DNA of 64,000 bases from an uncultured Eggerthellaceae bacterium (GCA_910584145.1 CAJTXX010000003.1:20957-84956); one strand, 5' to 3'. Counted from the first letter of the stretch, positions 48,622 to 57,917 are shown. The notes: generated by a model not told the origin, from the letters alone. Translations and numbers: made by a program.

Positions 48622-51336
48622 ATGAGCAGTGAAGACATCCGGACCACCGCTGCGAAGCAGAGCGATTATTCAACGACGCTTCAAAGCATTGCGTGCGGAG
48701 GCACGGGCGGCGAGTTGACCGCGGTCGACTCAGTGGACGGCAAGATCGTCCGCATCCGTCCCTACAACATCGACTCGAAGTACACAAAAGAGGAGCTTGC
48801 GGATTCTCTTTGGGAATTGGAGAAGGACGGAAAAACGTTCTCGCCTCCGATGAAGACCGCTCCGAACTATTTCGCGCTGGCATACAAGAACCGCGTCTAC
48901 TCCAAGAACCGCGTCATGTATCCGCTCAAGCGCGTCGATTGGGAGCCAGGTGGCGATCCGGACAAGATCAATGCTGCGAATCGAGGCAAGTCCAAGTTTG
49001 AGCGCATCAGCTGGGACGAGGCGCTCGACATCATGGAGAGCGAGCTGAAGCGCATCATCAGTACCTACGGACCATATTCCGTGCTGACGGTAGGCGAAGA
49101 TGGTCATCGTGAATCCAAAGACCTGCATGCTGGTGGCGGAATGCATTCGAATCTCATGAGCAAGCTTGGCGGCTACACTCGCGAAACGCGCACACCGGAC
49201 TCGGTTGAGGGATGGTATTGGGGCGCCAAGCATGTGTGGGGTTCTGGCTCCAATAAGGGCTTGGGCATGATAGCCCCGCCTCAGACTGGTTACAACTCCT
49301 GGAACGTCATCAAGGACATCACGGAATATTCTGAGCTCGTCTGCTTCGACGCGGGCGACTGGGAATTGACGCAGAATTACGGAAGCCAGTTCTGGTCGCG
49401 ACTGCTGAAGTACTGGGAGGAGCTGGGCAAGGAATTCGTCATCGTGGACCCGTTCTGCAATTACACGGCCGTATGCCACGAGACCATGAAATGGATCCCC
49501 ATTCTTCCCAACACTGATGTTGCATTCGATTTCGGGGTCATGTACGTGTGGATCACCGAAGGCCTCTACGACAAGGATTATGTAGACACTCACACGATCC
49601 ACTTCGACAAAGTGCGCGACTATATCCTGGGCACCGACGAAGAGGGCATCGCAAAAACGCCGCAATGGGCATCTGAGCGATGCGGCGTGCCGGTGCATAC
49701 CATCAAGGCGTATGCACGAAATGTGGCCAAGAAGGTCACGTCGCACGCGCACTTCAGCTCGGGTTCCGTCAAAACGCCCTACTCTCACGAACCGGGTCGT
49801 ACTGGTGCATATAAGCTGGCCATGCAGGGACTTGGAAAACCCGGTGTGCAGCAGCTGCATTTGAACGCATCCAGCATGGCGAAGGCGCGCATCGCACGCT
49901 CTACGTCCGCTCCGTACAGCTCTATCAACCAATGCCGCATGTTCTACCCCAATGCACAATCCATTCCCCGCACCATGGTCGCCGAAGCGCTGCAGAAAGG
50001 CGAGATCAAGTGGTGGGGCAGCCCCTGCATCGTGTATGTCGAGACCTCAGAGCAATTCCAGGAATTCAACTACCCGGCGAAGCCTGAAGCGGTGCTCGGC
50101 ATGATGCGCGCGATGGCTGAGGCGGCAGGCATGGAGCCGCCCACTGAGGCTCCGAAGGTGGAGAAAGTGCACATGCTCTGGTCTGAGAAGCCTTGCAACA
50201 TGAATTGCTGGGATGGCGGTTTCAACTATCAAGATGCCATCCGCACCAACGAGGTGGAGTTCTTCGTCACCAATCACCAGTGGCTTGAGAACGACTCGCT
50301 CTTCGCTGATCTGGTGCTTCCGGTCACCACCTGCGTGGAAGACAATGACTCCATGGGCTCCGGCATGATCGTCGCGCAACCCCATTCAGGGCTCACGCCT
50401 CCAGGTTGCGATCGCGTGGGAGAATCTTTCTCTGACTTCGAGATCGCGTGCATGATCGGTGACCGCTTCGGCGTTCGCGACCAGATCGATCTGGGCATGT
50501 CTGTAGATGAGTGGATCCAATATGGTTTCGATCAGTCACGCCTGGGTGAAGAGATCTCATGGGATGAGTTCAAGGAGAAGGGCTACTACTTCCCGAAGCT
50601 GGATGAGAATTGGAAGGACCTCCCGCCGGGAATGCGCCAGTTCTATGAGGATCCCGAGAGCTTCCCGTTGGATACGCCGTCCGGCAAGATCGAATTCTGG
50701 TCTCAGGCGCTGGCAGACAACTTCCCTGACGACAAAGAACGCACGCCCATGGCTCGCTGGATCATCGGCGGTCCAGCAGAGGAGGGTTGGACTCACGATG
50801 AGACGCTGTGGGGTGAACGCTGCAAGAAGTACCCGCTGCTCGTGACGGCGAACCCCGCTCGCTTCCGCGTTCATGTGCAGGGAGACGATATCAAGTGGTT
50901 CCGCGAGATTGAGACCTGCAAAGTGAAGGGCCCAGACGGCTACCTCTACGAGCCGGTCTGGATGAACAAAGTGGACGCTGAAGCCCGCGGCATCGAGGCC
51001 GGGGATATCGTGAAGCTCTACAACGAGCGCGGCTGCGTGCTCACTGCAGCCCGCATTTCCGAGCGTATCACGCCGGGCTCCGTCGTGGTCAACAAGGGCT
51101 CTCGCGTGGATCCCATCGCACCGCACCTTGACCGCGGTGGCGCGATCAATCTCATCAGCCCCAACAATCAGGTGTCGAAGCATTGCAAAGGTTTTGCGGT
51201 CACGGGTTACCTGCTTGAGGCGGAGAAGCTCACGCAAAGCGAATACGACGAGCTGAAGGCGAAGTATCCCGAGGCGTTCGCCCGTGACTACGATCCCGCC
51301 ATCGGCATCAATTACAAGTCTTGGGTCGTCGACTAG
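48622..51336 (+). CDS. Pyrogallol-phloroglucinol transhydroxylase-type large subunit 2
   Basis: 904 aa, start ATG 48622 (gagaggagtgcggc upstream). It is a close paralogue of 44223-46829 with a longer N terminus. His162 (DGHRESKD), Asp193 and Ser194 (TPDSVEGWYWG) keep the active-site pattern. Segments around the substrate cavity differ from copy 1 (for example NASSMAKARIARSTSAPYSSINQ against LFSWNVAEQVVPSVGGMLSF), suggesting a different phenolic substrate. The downstream 801-bp subunit gene and most of the cargo probably share its transcript or regulation. Confidence 0.9.
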   Translation: MSSEDIRTTAAKQSDYSTTLQSIACGGTGGELTAVDSVDGKIVRIRPYNIDSKYTKEELADSLWELEKDGKTFSPPMKTAPNYFALAYKNRVYSKNRVMYPLKRVDWEPGGDPDKINAANRGKSKFERISWDEALDIMESELKRIISTYGPYSVLTVGEDGHRESKDLHAGGGMHSNLMSKLGGYTRETRTPDSVEGWYWGAKHVWGSGSNKGLGMIAPPQTGYNSWNVIKDITEYSELVCFDAGDWELTQNYGSQFWSRLLKYWEELGKEFVIVDPFCNYTAVCHETMKWIPILPNTDVAFDFGVMYVWITEGLYDKDYVDTHTIHFDKVRDYILGTDEEGIAKTPQWASERCGVPVHTIKAYARNVAKKVTSHAHFSSGSVKTPYSHEPGRTGAYKLAMQGLGKPGVQQLHLNASSMAKARIARSTSAPYSSINQCRMFYPNAQSIPRTMVAEALQKGEIKWWGSPCIVYVETSEQFQEFNYPAKPEAVLGMMRAMAEAAGMEPPTEAPKVEKVHMLWSEKPCNMNCWDGGFNYQDAIRTNEVEFFVTNHQWLENDSLFADLVLPVTTCVEDNDSMGSGMIVAQPHSGLTPPGCDRVGESFSDFEIACMIGDRFGVRDQIDLGMSVDEWIQYGFDQSRLGEEISWDEFKEKGYYFPKLDENWKDLPPGMRQFYEDPESFPLDTPSGKIEFWSQALADNFPDDKERTPMARWIIGGPAEEGWTHDETLWGERCKKYPLLVTANPARFRVHVQGDDIKWFREIETCKVKGPDGYLYEPVWMNKVDAEARGIEAGDIVKLYNERGCVLTAARISERITPGSVVVNKGSRVDPIAPHLDRGGAINLISPNNQVSKHCKGFAVTGYLLEAEKLTQSEYDELKAKYPEAFARDYDPAIGINYKSWVVD

Positions 51337-51362
51337 CAACCGACCTGCAAAGGAGGATAGTG

Positions 51363-52163
51363 ATGAAAGCATTTCTTATCGACCTGACGAAGTGCGTCGG
51401 CTGCCACGACTGCCAGATCGGGTGCAAAGACGAACATTGCGATCAAGCATGGATGCCCTATGCCGAAGCGCAACCAGAGGTTGGGCAATTCTGGATGAAG
51501 GTCAAGCAGTTTGAGCGTGGTCACGCGCCGCATGTCAAAGTCACTTATATGCCGACCATGTGCAACCATTGCGAGAACGCGCCGTGTGAGGCTGCTGCGA
51601 AGAACGGAGCGGTTTATCGGCGTGAGGATGGCTTGGTCCTCATCGATCCGGCTAAGGCCAAGGGCCAGCGCGAGATCATGGATGCTTGCCCGTACCACGC
51701 CATCTACTGGAACGACGCTCTGAACATTCCCCAGAAGTGCACGGGCTGCGCCCACCTTCTGGACGGCGACCATCCTATCAGCGTTCCGCGCTGCGTGGAT
51801 AACTGCCACGTCGATGTCATCACGTTCGGCGAGGAAGCTGAGCTTGATCTGGAAGGCACCGAGGTGCTGCATCCGGAGTACGGCACGAAGCCGCGCGTGT
51901 TCTATCGCGGTCTTCCGAAGAAGTTCATCGCCGGCACGGTGTTCGATCCGGATGCTGAAGAGATCATCGAAGGCGCGCTGGTGACAGCCACGGGAGACGC
52001 AGGCACGTTCACCGCTACGACAGACTCCTGGGGCGATTTCTGGCTCAGGGATCTTCCTGACGCAGAATGGACCGTGACCATCGAGCATGGCGGCAAGAAG
52101 AAGAGCGTTGCTGTGAGCACGGTCTCTGAAGACCAAGGCTTGGGAGACGTAGCGCTCTGTTAG
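51363..52163 (+). CDS. Transhydroxylase-type iron-sulfur subunit 2
   Basis: 266 aa. It has the same cysteine pattern as copy 1 (CVGCHDCQIGCKDEHC; CNHCENAPC; CPYHAIYWND; CTGCAHL) and the same C-terminal beta domain (FIAGTVFDPDAEEIIEGALVTATGDAGTFTATTDSWGDFWLRDLPD). ATG 51363 follows aaaggaggatagtg. It transfers electrons or stabilises the large subunit. A stem around a ten-C run follows the gene. Confidence 0.92.
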   Translation: MKAFLIDLTKCVGCHDCQIGCKDEHCDQAWMPYAEAQPEVGQFWMKVKQFERGHAPHVKVTYMPTMCNHCENAPCEAAAKNGAVYRREDGLVLIDPAKAKGQREIMDACPYHAIYWNDALNIPQKCTGCAHLLDGDHPISVPRCVDNCHVDVITFGEEAELDLEGTEVLHPEYGTKPRVFYRGLPKKFIAGTVFDPDAEEIIEGALVTATGDAGTFTATTDSWGDFWLRDLPDAEWTVTIEHGGKKKSVAVSTVSEDQGLGDVALC

Positions 52164-52178
52164 ACGCCATTTCCTTCC

Positions 52179-52223
52179 AGGAGCCCGGCTCCACCCCCCC
52201 CCCTAGAACGGGGCTGGGCTCCT
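52179..52223 (+). terminator. Terminator-like stem with a C10 loop
   Basis: AGGAGCCC (52179-52186) pairs with GGGCTCCT (52216-52223), enclosing ten C residues (52194-52203). A pyrimidine-rich CTCTC follows rather than a clean T run, so termination may be partial. Confidence 0.6.
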
Positions 52224-52292
52224 CTCTCGTTCGACGGCATCCATGTCGAACGCATATGCAGCACAAGACGACGAAGACGAAAGAGCAGGATC

Positions 52293-52535
52293 ATGTGCTT
52301 CAGACCAGCAGAGATTCAAATGAAGAAATGCCCCAGCTGCGGCAAGGCTTGCAAACCAGTTGACAAGGTCTGCCCTGATTGCGGTGCAGAACTGGATAAC
52401 AGCATCAAGGATTTCGATGCTGATCAAGCGAAGCTCGATGCCGCAGCAACCCCCAAAGCTCCTGGGGCGCCTCAAGCACCTGGCGCTCCCAAGCCGCCAT
52501 CGGCACCAGGAGCACCCAAGCCGCCAACTGTTTGA
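52293..52535 (+). CDS. Zinc-ribbon protein with Pro/Ala tail
   Basis: 80 aa from ATG 52293 (gagcaggatc upstream), or 71 aa from ATG 52320. MKKCPSCGKACKPVDKVCPDCGAEL is a double CxxC zinc ribbon. The remainder is a repetitive APGAPQAPGAPKPP-type tail. Such short ribbons often act as metallochaperones or RNA/protein-binding adaptors; no function is shown here. It lies between the second transhydroxylase and the VOC/SDR genes. Confidence 0.6.
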   Translation: MCFRPAEIQMKKCPSCGKACKPVDKVCPDCGAELDNSIKDFDADQAKLDAAATPKAPGAPQAPGAPKPPSAPGAPKPPTV

Positions 52536-52667
52536 GCTTGGCACAGCAGAGGGCAGCGCTCGATCGTTGAAGCGCTGCCCGAACCCTCTTCAATCAGCAG
52601 GACATGCAAAGAAAGAGGCACTTCGCGTGCCCTGTGAGTCCCATTGCCTCATCTAGGAGGATCTGAA

Positions 52668-53204
52668 ATGACTGAGAGCATGTTCGATTCATACGGTATC
52701 AAGCAACTGGGCTATTACGTAGCCAGCATCGAAGAGGCGGCAGAACAATTGCGGACCGCCCTTGGAGCTGGGCCCTTCGTCGATCTGGGCGTGAGCAACA
52801 ATGAGAACGTGGACATCCGTGGAGAAAGGGTCAGCCTTGACATGCGCACGGCCCTTGGGCATGTCAACGACATCCAGATCGAGCTCATTGAGGTAGTGAG
52901 CGAAGGGCCGGACCCTTATCACGAGAGCGGAAGGTACGGTCTGCACCATTTCTGCATCTATGCCGACGATGTCGATGCGGCAGTGAAGCAGATGGAGAAT
53001 GCGGGCATGGCCTTGGCTATGCGCATGACCAGCGGACAGGGCATGGAGATCGCTTACCTGGATGCCCGTAACCTCCTTGGACAATATATCGAGGTCACCA
53101 CCCCCTCAGAGCAGCTTTGGCAAGGCATCAAGGCCATTCATGAGAAATCTCCTGCAGATGCGCCTGCACTCATGCCCATGTCAGCCCTCATGGGCAGCAA
53201 CTAG
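52668..53204 (+). CDS. VOC-superfamily (glyoxalase-like) protein
   Basis: 178 aa. IKQLGYYVASIEEAAEQLRTALGAGPFV and GLHHFCIYADDVDAAVKQMENAGM are the paired beta-alpha-beta-beta units of the vicinal-oxygen-chelate fold. His in GLHHFCIY and Glu in IELIEVV / QYIEVT are likely metal ligands. These enzymes act on adjacent oxygens (isomerisation, hydrolysis or ring cleavage). ATG 52668 follows aggaggatctgaa. It begins a tight gene run to 57046 that probably acts after the transhydroxylase. Confidence 0.85.
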   Translation: MTESMFDSYGIKQLGYYVASIEEAAEQLRTALGAGPFVDLGVSNNENVDIRGERVSLDMRTALGHVNDIQIELIEVVSEGPDPYHESGRYGLHHFCIYADDVDAAVKQMENAGMALAMRMTSGQGMEIAYLDARNLLGQYIEVTTPSEQLWQGIKAIHEKSPADAPALMPMSALMGSN

Positions 53205-53217
53205 GACGAGGAGGTAG

Positions 53218-54045
53218 ATGATGACCACAGGTGGGCTTATCGCGGCAAAGATGGGTCCTTTGGATGGACCCGACCCGTTCGACCTTACTGGGCGTGTTGC
53301 GCTCATTACCGGTGCAAGCTCCCACGGCATCGGAAGCGCTTCGGCTAAAGTGCTGGCGGCTCATGGCGCAAAGGTGTTCCTCACCGCACGTCGTGAGGAT
53401 AAGCTGAAGGCCGTGGCGGCCGAGATAGCGGCAGCCGGTGGCATGGTGTCACACCTCGCCACCGATGTGTCCAGTGAGGAAGGCTGCAAGGCAGCGGTCG
53501 AGGCGTGCGTTGATGCTTTCGGGCGTCTCGACATCATGGTGCTTGCTGCCGGCATGTCTGGGCTTTCAGCTCAGAAGGGCATGGATGCGGTGTTCGACAC
53601 CGACAACTGGCGGCGCATGATGTCTGTCAATCTGGATGGCGTGTTCTTCATGATCAAGCATGGGTGGGAGGAGTGCGCGAAGGGTGGCGTGGGCGCCATC
53701 GTGCCGATCGCTTCTCTTGCCGCTTGGCACGCTGCTGGATCTGCTGCTTATACAGCTACGAAGGGAGCGATACGTTCACTCACGCAGTACTTCGGAAAGC
53801 TTTTGGCGCCCGAAAACGTGCGCGTGAACACGCTCTATCCGGGATACATCGAAACAGATATGACCCATCCAGAAGGAACGGATGCCATCTTTGAAAAGGT
53901 GGCTGAGAAGATGGTAGGCAAGATTCCGCTCGGTCGTGTCGGCACAGTAGACGACTGCGCTAATGCGGTGCTCTATCTGGCATCTGATGCATCCAGCTTC
54001 ATGACAGGACAGCATCTCATCGTAGATGGCGGCGAACTCGCTTGA
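53218..54045 (+). CDS. Short-chain dehydrogenase/reductase 1
   Basis: 275 aa. The cofactor motif TGASSHGIGSA (about 33-43), Asn in VLAAGMSG (a variant of NNAG), the catalytic Ser in VPIASLAAW, and Tyr-x3-Lys in YTATKGAI are all present. An Arg in LTARRED suggests NADPH preference. It is a cytosolic reductase. In a transhydroxylase cluster it may reduce phloroglucinol or a dione product; phloroglucinol reductases of gut anaerobes include SDR proteins. Start ATG 53218 follows gaggaggtag. Confidence 0.92.
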   Translation: MMTTGGLIAAKMGPLDGPDPFDLTGRVALITGASSHGIGSASAKVLAAHGAKVFLTARREDKLKAVAAEIAAAGGMVSHLATDVSSEEGCKAAVEACVDAFGRLDIMVLAAGMSGLSAQKGMDAVFDTDNWRRMMSVNLDGVFFMIKHGWEECAKGGVGAIVPIASLAAWHAAGSAAYTATKGAIRSLTQYFGKLLAPENVRVNTLYPGYIETDMTHPEGTDAIFEKVAEKMVGKIPLGRVGTVDDCANAVLYLASDASSFMTGQHLIVDGGELA

Positions 54046-54070
54046 GTTCGACCGGAACAAGGAGGATCAA

Positions 54071-55537
54071 ATGACTCAAGCAGATCAGGGGACGGCAGCA
54101 GCCGTGAACCCGTTCCTCAGTGCATCAAGCAACAAGAAACGCATGACGCTGATCGGCCTGTATCTTGCGGTGATCGCGAACATGTTGGTATCCAATACCA
54201 ACTCCACGATGCTCCCCGCTGCTGCGGCTGACATCGGGGGCATGGACATCTATGGATTGGCGCAAGCCGTTAGCGGCATCATAGGCGTGTGCGCCATGCC
54301 CATCTATGGCTTTTTGGGCGCGCGCAACCCGGCCTTGAAACGTTGGCTTGCAGGCGGTTCGCTTTTAGTGGGTGCGGCTGTGCTGGGCATCCGTGGCATT
54401 GCGACGAACATGGTGATCGTGCTGGTTGCCAACGTCTTCTGGGGCCTTGTGAGCGCTGGTGTGTTCGCCATCGGCTTCACCATGATCCGCGATATATATG
54501 ACAAGAAGCAAGCAGGCGTGTATCTGGGCTTGGTGGGAACCATGATGTCTGTGGGCATCTTGGCTGGTCCTTTCGTGGGCGGCATCGTGATCGACCAGAT
54601 CGGCTGGCGTGTCTGGTGCTTCATCCTGTTCGCATTCCTGCTGGCTGGCGGTTTGATGGTTCTCATGGGTGTGAAGGTGAGCGCTGCCGATGCAGCTCCA
54701 TTCGCGGTCAAAGGCGGCAAGTTCGATTTCGCGGGCGCAGCTGCTGTCACCATCTTCTTGGGCTGTCTCATTATCGCGCTCTCCATGGGCAGCAACTATG
54801 TGAAGTTCGGCACGCCGCTCAACACTGGTTTGCTAGTGGTGGCCGCCGTTGCGCTCATAGCTCTCGTGCTCATCATCAAGAAGAAAGGAAACGATGCCAT
54901 CATTCCCGTGAATGCCATCAAGGACCGCAATACGCTCGTCTTCACGGGAGCGAACTTCTTGCACAACTTCGGGGCCATGGCTATCACGTTCTTTCTGCCT
55001 GGTTTCATCATGCGCACTCTTGCCACCGATCCGATCGTCGAGGCGATCGGCCCAGCTCTGGCGGGCGGCTTGGCTACATCGCTCATGGCGGTGCTTGGTC
55101 TATTCCTAGGCCCCGTGTTCGGCAAGATGATCGCGAAGCAGAACACGGCAAAGTGGATCATGACCTTGGGCAATGTGTTCCGTGTGATCGTCATGGCTGC
55201 GTATGTGTTCGTGTTGGTGCCCGGGGTGCCTGTATGGGTAATCTACATCATCTCGTTCGTCGGCGGCATTTTCAACTCTCAGCAAACGGTCACGCAGTCG
55301 GCTGGCCCGCAGATCATGCTGAAGCCGGATCTGCGCACTTTGGGCAACTCAGTGATTCAATTGGGGCAGAACATCGGCGCAGGTGTTGGCATGGCGATCT
55401 TCACATTGCTCACTGCCATGGATCCGACGACCGGCATGCGCCTTTGCATGATCGTCGCGCTTGTCGCATGGATCGTTCTGTTCCTCATCACCTTCTTGCT
55501 GCAGAAGCCCACTGAGGCTGAAGCGGACGAGAGCTAG
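54071..55537 (+). CDS. MFS transporter (DHA-type)
   Basis: 488 aa with 12 to 14 hydrophobic segments. It begins LIGLYLAVIANMLVSNTNSTMLPAAAADIGG, like multidrug or aromatic-acid carriers of the DHA2 kind. The inter-helix loop FTMIRDIYDKKQAGVYLGLVGTMMSVGILAGPFVGG contains the motif C-like GxxxGPxxGG. It probably imports the phenolic substrate or exports the product. ATG 54071 follows ggaggatcaa; a longer frame to 54026 overlaps the SDR gene. Confidence 0.92.
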   Translation: MTQADQGTAAAVNPFLSASSNKKRMTLIGLYLAVIANMLVSNTNSTMLPAAAADIGGMDIYGLAQAVSGIIGVCAMPIYGFLGARNPALKRWLAGGSLLVGAAVLGIRGIATNMVIVLVANVFWGLVSAGVFAIGFTMIRDIYDKKQAGVYLGLVGTMMSVGILAGPFVGGIVIDQIGWRVWCFILFAFLLAGGLMVLMGVKVSAADAAPFAVKGGKFDFAGAAAVTIFLGCLIIALSMGSNYVKFGTPLNTGLLVVAAVALIALVLIIKKKGNDAIIPVNAIKDRNTLVFTGANFLHNFGAMAITFFLPGFIMRTLATDPIVEAIGPALAGGLATSLMAVLGLFLGPVFGKMIAKQNTAKWIMTLGNVFRVIVMAAYVFVLVPGVPVWVIYIISFVGGIFNSQQTVTQSAGPQIMLKPDLRTLGNSVIQLGQNIGAGVGMAIFTLLTAMDPTTGMRLCMIVALVAWIVLFLITFLLQKPTEAEADES

Positions 55538-55570
55538 AGCAGCGTTCTCAACCGATCTGAAAGGAATCCT

Positions 55571-56401
55571 ATGAAAAAGCTGCAAGTAGTCACTGGCGGG
55601 ACCTCAGGCATGGGTCTTGCCACTGCCATGGCGCTTGGGAAGTTCGGTCCGGTGCTGGTGGGCGGACGCAACCAGAAACGCCTGGATGATGCTGTGACGA
55701 AGCTGACCGATGCGGGCATCGAGGCATACGGAAAAACGGTGGACATATCCGATCGCACTTCGTTGGATGAATTCGCTGCCTATGCGGCGTCCCTGGCTCC
55801 TTTGGGCAACGTTGTGAATGCGGCTGGCGTGGATGCTGGCGGTGGGGATCTCATCGTCAAGGTGAACATGGTCGGCACCGTTAATTTCGTGGAGGCGTTC
55901 TTGCCTTACCTCGAAAAAGGAGCCACTCTGGTCAACTACTCTTCCATCACGGGCTACTTCGTGCAGCCCACTCCCGAAGAGCGTGCCGTCTGGGACGAGC
56001 CGAACGATCCAGATTTCTTCGCCAAAGCGAAAGCGGCCATCGATGCGCGTGAGGTTCCTGAGGCCATGGCCGCCATGGGCGAGGACTATCAGTACTACCC
56101 CATATCGAAGACGTTCACCCAATACTATACGCGAGCGAACACGCGGCGATTCGGTCAGAAGGGATGCCGTATCTTCTCCATTGCACCAGGTGCATTCGAT
56201 ACGCCCATGTTGCGTGAAGCTTCCGACGAGACTGTCGAGGGCATCAGGCGCGGCACGGCGTTCGGTCGTCTGGGCGATCCTGGCGAGATGGCTGAATTCA
56301 TCGTGCGCTTGCTGGAGCCGGGACTTGAGTATTTGACGGGTGTCGACTTGATCTTGGACGGTGGCAAATTCGGCATGACCATGGCAAAGCAACTTGATTA
56401 G
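55571..56401 (+). CDS. Short-chain dehydrogenase/reductase 2
   Basis: 276 aa. TGGTSGMGLATAMAL is the nucleotide motif, followed by NAAGVDAGGG, Ser in VNYSSITGYF, and Tyr-x3-Lys in YYPISKTF, with a 60-residue insertion before the Tyr. SIAPGAFDTPM is the substrate-loop motif. It differs clearly from the SDR at 53218, suggesting two successive reductions or an oxidation and a reduction. Ribosome site gaaaggaatcct. Confidence 0.92.
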   Translation: MKKLQVVTGGTSGMGLATAMALGKFGPVLVGGRNQKRLDDAVTKLTDAGIEAYGKTVDISDRTSLDEFAAYAASLAPLGNVVNAAGVDAGGGDLIVKVNMVGTVNFVEAFLPYLEKGATLVNYSSITGYFVQPTPEERAVWDEPNDPDFFAKAKAAIDAREVPEAMAAMGEDYQYYPISKTFTQYYTRANTRRFGQKGCRIFSIAPGAFDTPMLREASDETVEGIRRGTAFGRLGDPGEMAEFIVRLLEPGLEYLTGVDLILDGGKFGMTMAKQLD

Positions 56402-56416
56402 AAAGCGAGAGCAGTT

Positions 56417-57046
56417 ATGGCACGCAAAGATTTCACAAACTACTTCCAGGGTAAGGATTGGGTGCATCAACTGGGTTTTTGCGCCCCTGATTGGCGCGCT
56501 TTCATGACGGCGCATAACCGTTTGTTCGGATCCGGCCCGTTCTTCTACACCACCAATACTTTCGGCAAGCTCCTCTATCATGGTGACGAGGTGAACTGCG
56601 AAGGACTGGAGTTCCATGCTTGCTACGGCGCGTGGGGCAGCCACTCCATTGAAGTGGTGACGCAGAATGACTGGTCCATCCCCACGATGTTCACCGAGCT
56701 GAACAAGGAGGAGGAGCCAGGGCTCAATCATATCCACATTTTCGTCGATAGCTTGGCTGAGGCTCAGGATGCTTGTGACTTCCTCGGAATCGAGGTCATC
56801 ACAGTTGGGTATCCGGATCTTGAAAACGCACTGGAAAAAGCGCGTGCAACCGGCACTGATGAGGCTATGGTGCGTGCGAACGCCGGCAAGCCTTCGTTCA
56901 TGATTGCGGATATGCGCCAGGAGCTCGGATTCGCTGTGCAGTTCGTGGAGGAGCGTGCCAAGCGCTTGCATGAGGCGATCATCGGTGCACGAGAGAAATG
57001 GGATGGGACTGAAGCGACGATGTTCATTCCGCTTGGTGGTGATTGA
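56417..57046 (+). CDS. VOC-like protein 2
   Basis: 209 aa. WVHQLGFCAPDWRAFMTAHNRLFGSGPFFY and LNHIHIFVDSLAEAQDACDFLGI are VOC half-modules; His in WVHQ, His in LNHIHIF and Glu in HSIEVV are possible metal ligands. It is longer than the VOC protein at 52668. It is the last gene of the run; a GC-rich hairpin follows. Function probably isomerase or hydrolase acting on a ring product; unproven. Confidence 0.8.
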   Translation: MARKDFTNYFQGKDWVHQLGFCAPDWRAFMTAHNRLFGSGPFFYTTNTFGKLLYHGDEVNCEGLEFHACYGAWGSHSIEVVTQNDWSIPTMFTELNKEEEPGLNHIHIFVDSLAEAQDACDFLGIEVITVGYPDLENALEKARATGTDEAMVRANAGKPSFMIADMRQELGFAVQFVEERAKRLHEAIIGAREKWDGTEATMFIPLGGD

Positions 57047-57057
57047 TCTTCAGTAAT

Positions 57058-57092
57058 GGCTGCACCCTGTGGTACGGGGTGCAGCCCGATTT
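57058..57092 (+). terminator. Terminator of the catabolic run
   Basis: GGCTGCACCC (57058-57067) and GGGTGCAGCC (57077-57086) form a perfect 10-bp stem followed by CGATTTG. The direct repeat ttgatcagta follows at 57091 and 57105. Confidence 0.75.
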
Positions 57093-57135
57093 GATCAGTA
57101 CCGTTTGATCAGTATCTGAGTGTTTGGAGCAAAAC

Positions 57136-57639
57136 ATGGCAGAGATCGGTGATGTGGTGCGCATCCATTGCGTGGGAAGCCTAGATGACGGCTCTCTATT
57201 CTGCGATTCGCGAAAAGCAGGCGAGCCCATTGAATTCACCGTTGGATCTCAGACGCTTCTCGCCGCTCTGGAAGAAGCGGTGCTCGATATGGAGCCGGGG
57301 ATGACGCGCAAGTTGCGAATACCGGCTGACAAAGCATACGGGCCCTATGATGAGTCATTGATCGAGGCGATTCCCAAAGCGCGATTCCCGGGTTGGGAAC
57401 GTCTTCCCCTTGGAGAGTATATCGAGGTGCAGTCTACTGCTGGCATTTTGAGAGTCAGGGTAGCATCCATTGATGAGGAGTTAGTCAGGTTCGATCATAA
57501 TCATGAGCTTGCTGGGAAAGATCTTACATTCGACATCGAGCTCTTGGAGGTCGTGACACCTGACGCCATCGCACATGAGGCCCATGCAGCGGATTGCGGA
57601 TGTGGATGCCAGCGGCTGAAAGCATCACTTCAGTCATGA
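57136..57639 (+). CDS. SlyD-like FKBP-type peptidyl-prolyl isomerase
   Basis: 167 aa. GDVVRIHCVGSLDDGSLFCDSR, EFTVGSQTLLAALEEAVLDMEPGM and the flap insertion (KAYGPYDESLIEAIPKARFPG) are those of SlyD-type FKBPs. The C terminus HEAHAADCGCGCQ may bind metal. SlyD helps fold metalloenzymes, so it may serve the molybdenum enzymes of the cargo. ATG 57136 lies after ggagcaaaac. Confidence 0.9.
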   Translation: MAEIGDVVRIHCVGSLDDGSLFCDSRKAGEPIEFTVGSQTLLAALEEAVLDMEPGMTRKLRIPADKAYGPYDESLIEAIPKARFPGWERLPLGEYIEVQSTAGILRVRVASIDEELVRFDHNHELAGKDLTFDIELLEVVTPDAIAHEAHAADCGCGCQRLKASLQS

Positions 57640-57917
57640 ACTGCGACCGTTCCATCATTGAAGAGCTCAAGTCTCAAGGGGCGCTCAAGGCGCTTGCGAT
57701 CGTTTCGTCCCATGAAGCGTCCGGAACGCTGTTGGCCAGTGATGGGTCAGAGTTGTACGAGTATGGTGGGTTCGGCAGCGGACGCTGGGTGCGCAAAGGA
57801 GACCTTCATGATGGCTCGGTGCTCTATTTGGGCAGTGCCACACATGCAGGCCATATCGAGTTGAAAGCCTATGCCGTGCTGATCGACGGTTCTTGGCATA
57901 GTGCGATCAATGTCTAG
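57636..57917 (+). CDS. Small hypothetical protein coupled to the FKBP
   Basis: 93 aa from ATG 57636, which overlaps the FKBP stop (ATGA). MNCDRSIIEELKSQGALKALAIVSSHEASGTLLASDGSELYEYGGFGSGRWVRKGDL. Beta-rich with no recognised domain. Coupling suggests a joint role with the isomerase, possibly in cofactor or enzyme maturation. Confidence 0.6.
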   Translation: MNCDRSIIEELKSQGALKALAIVSSHEASGTLLASDGSELYEYGGFGSGRWVRKGDLHDGSVLYLGSATHAGHIELKAYAVLIDGSWHSAINV

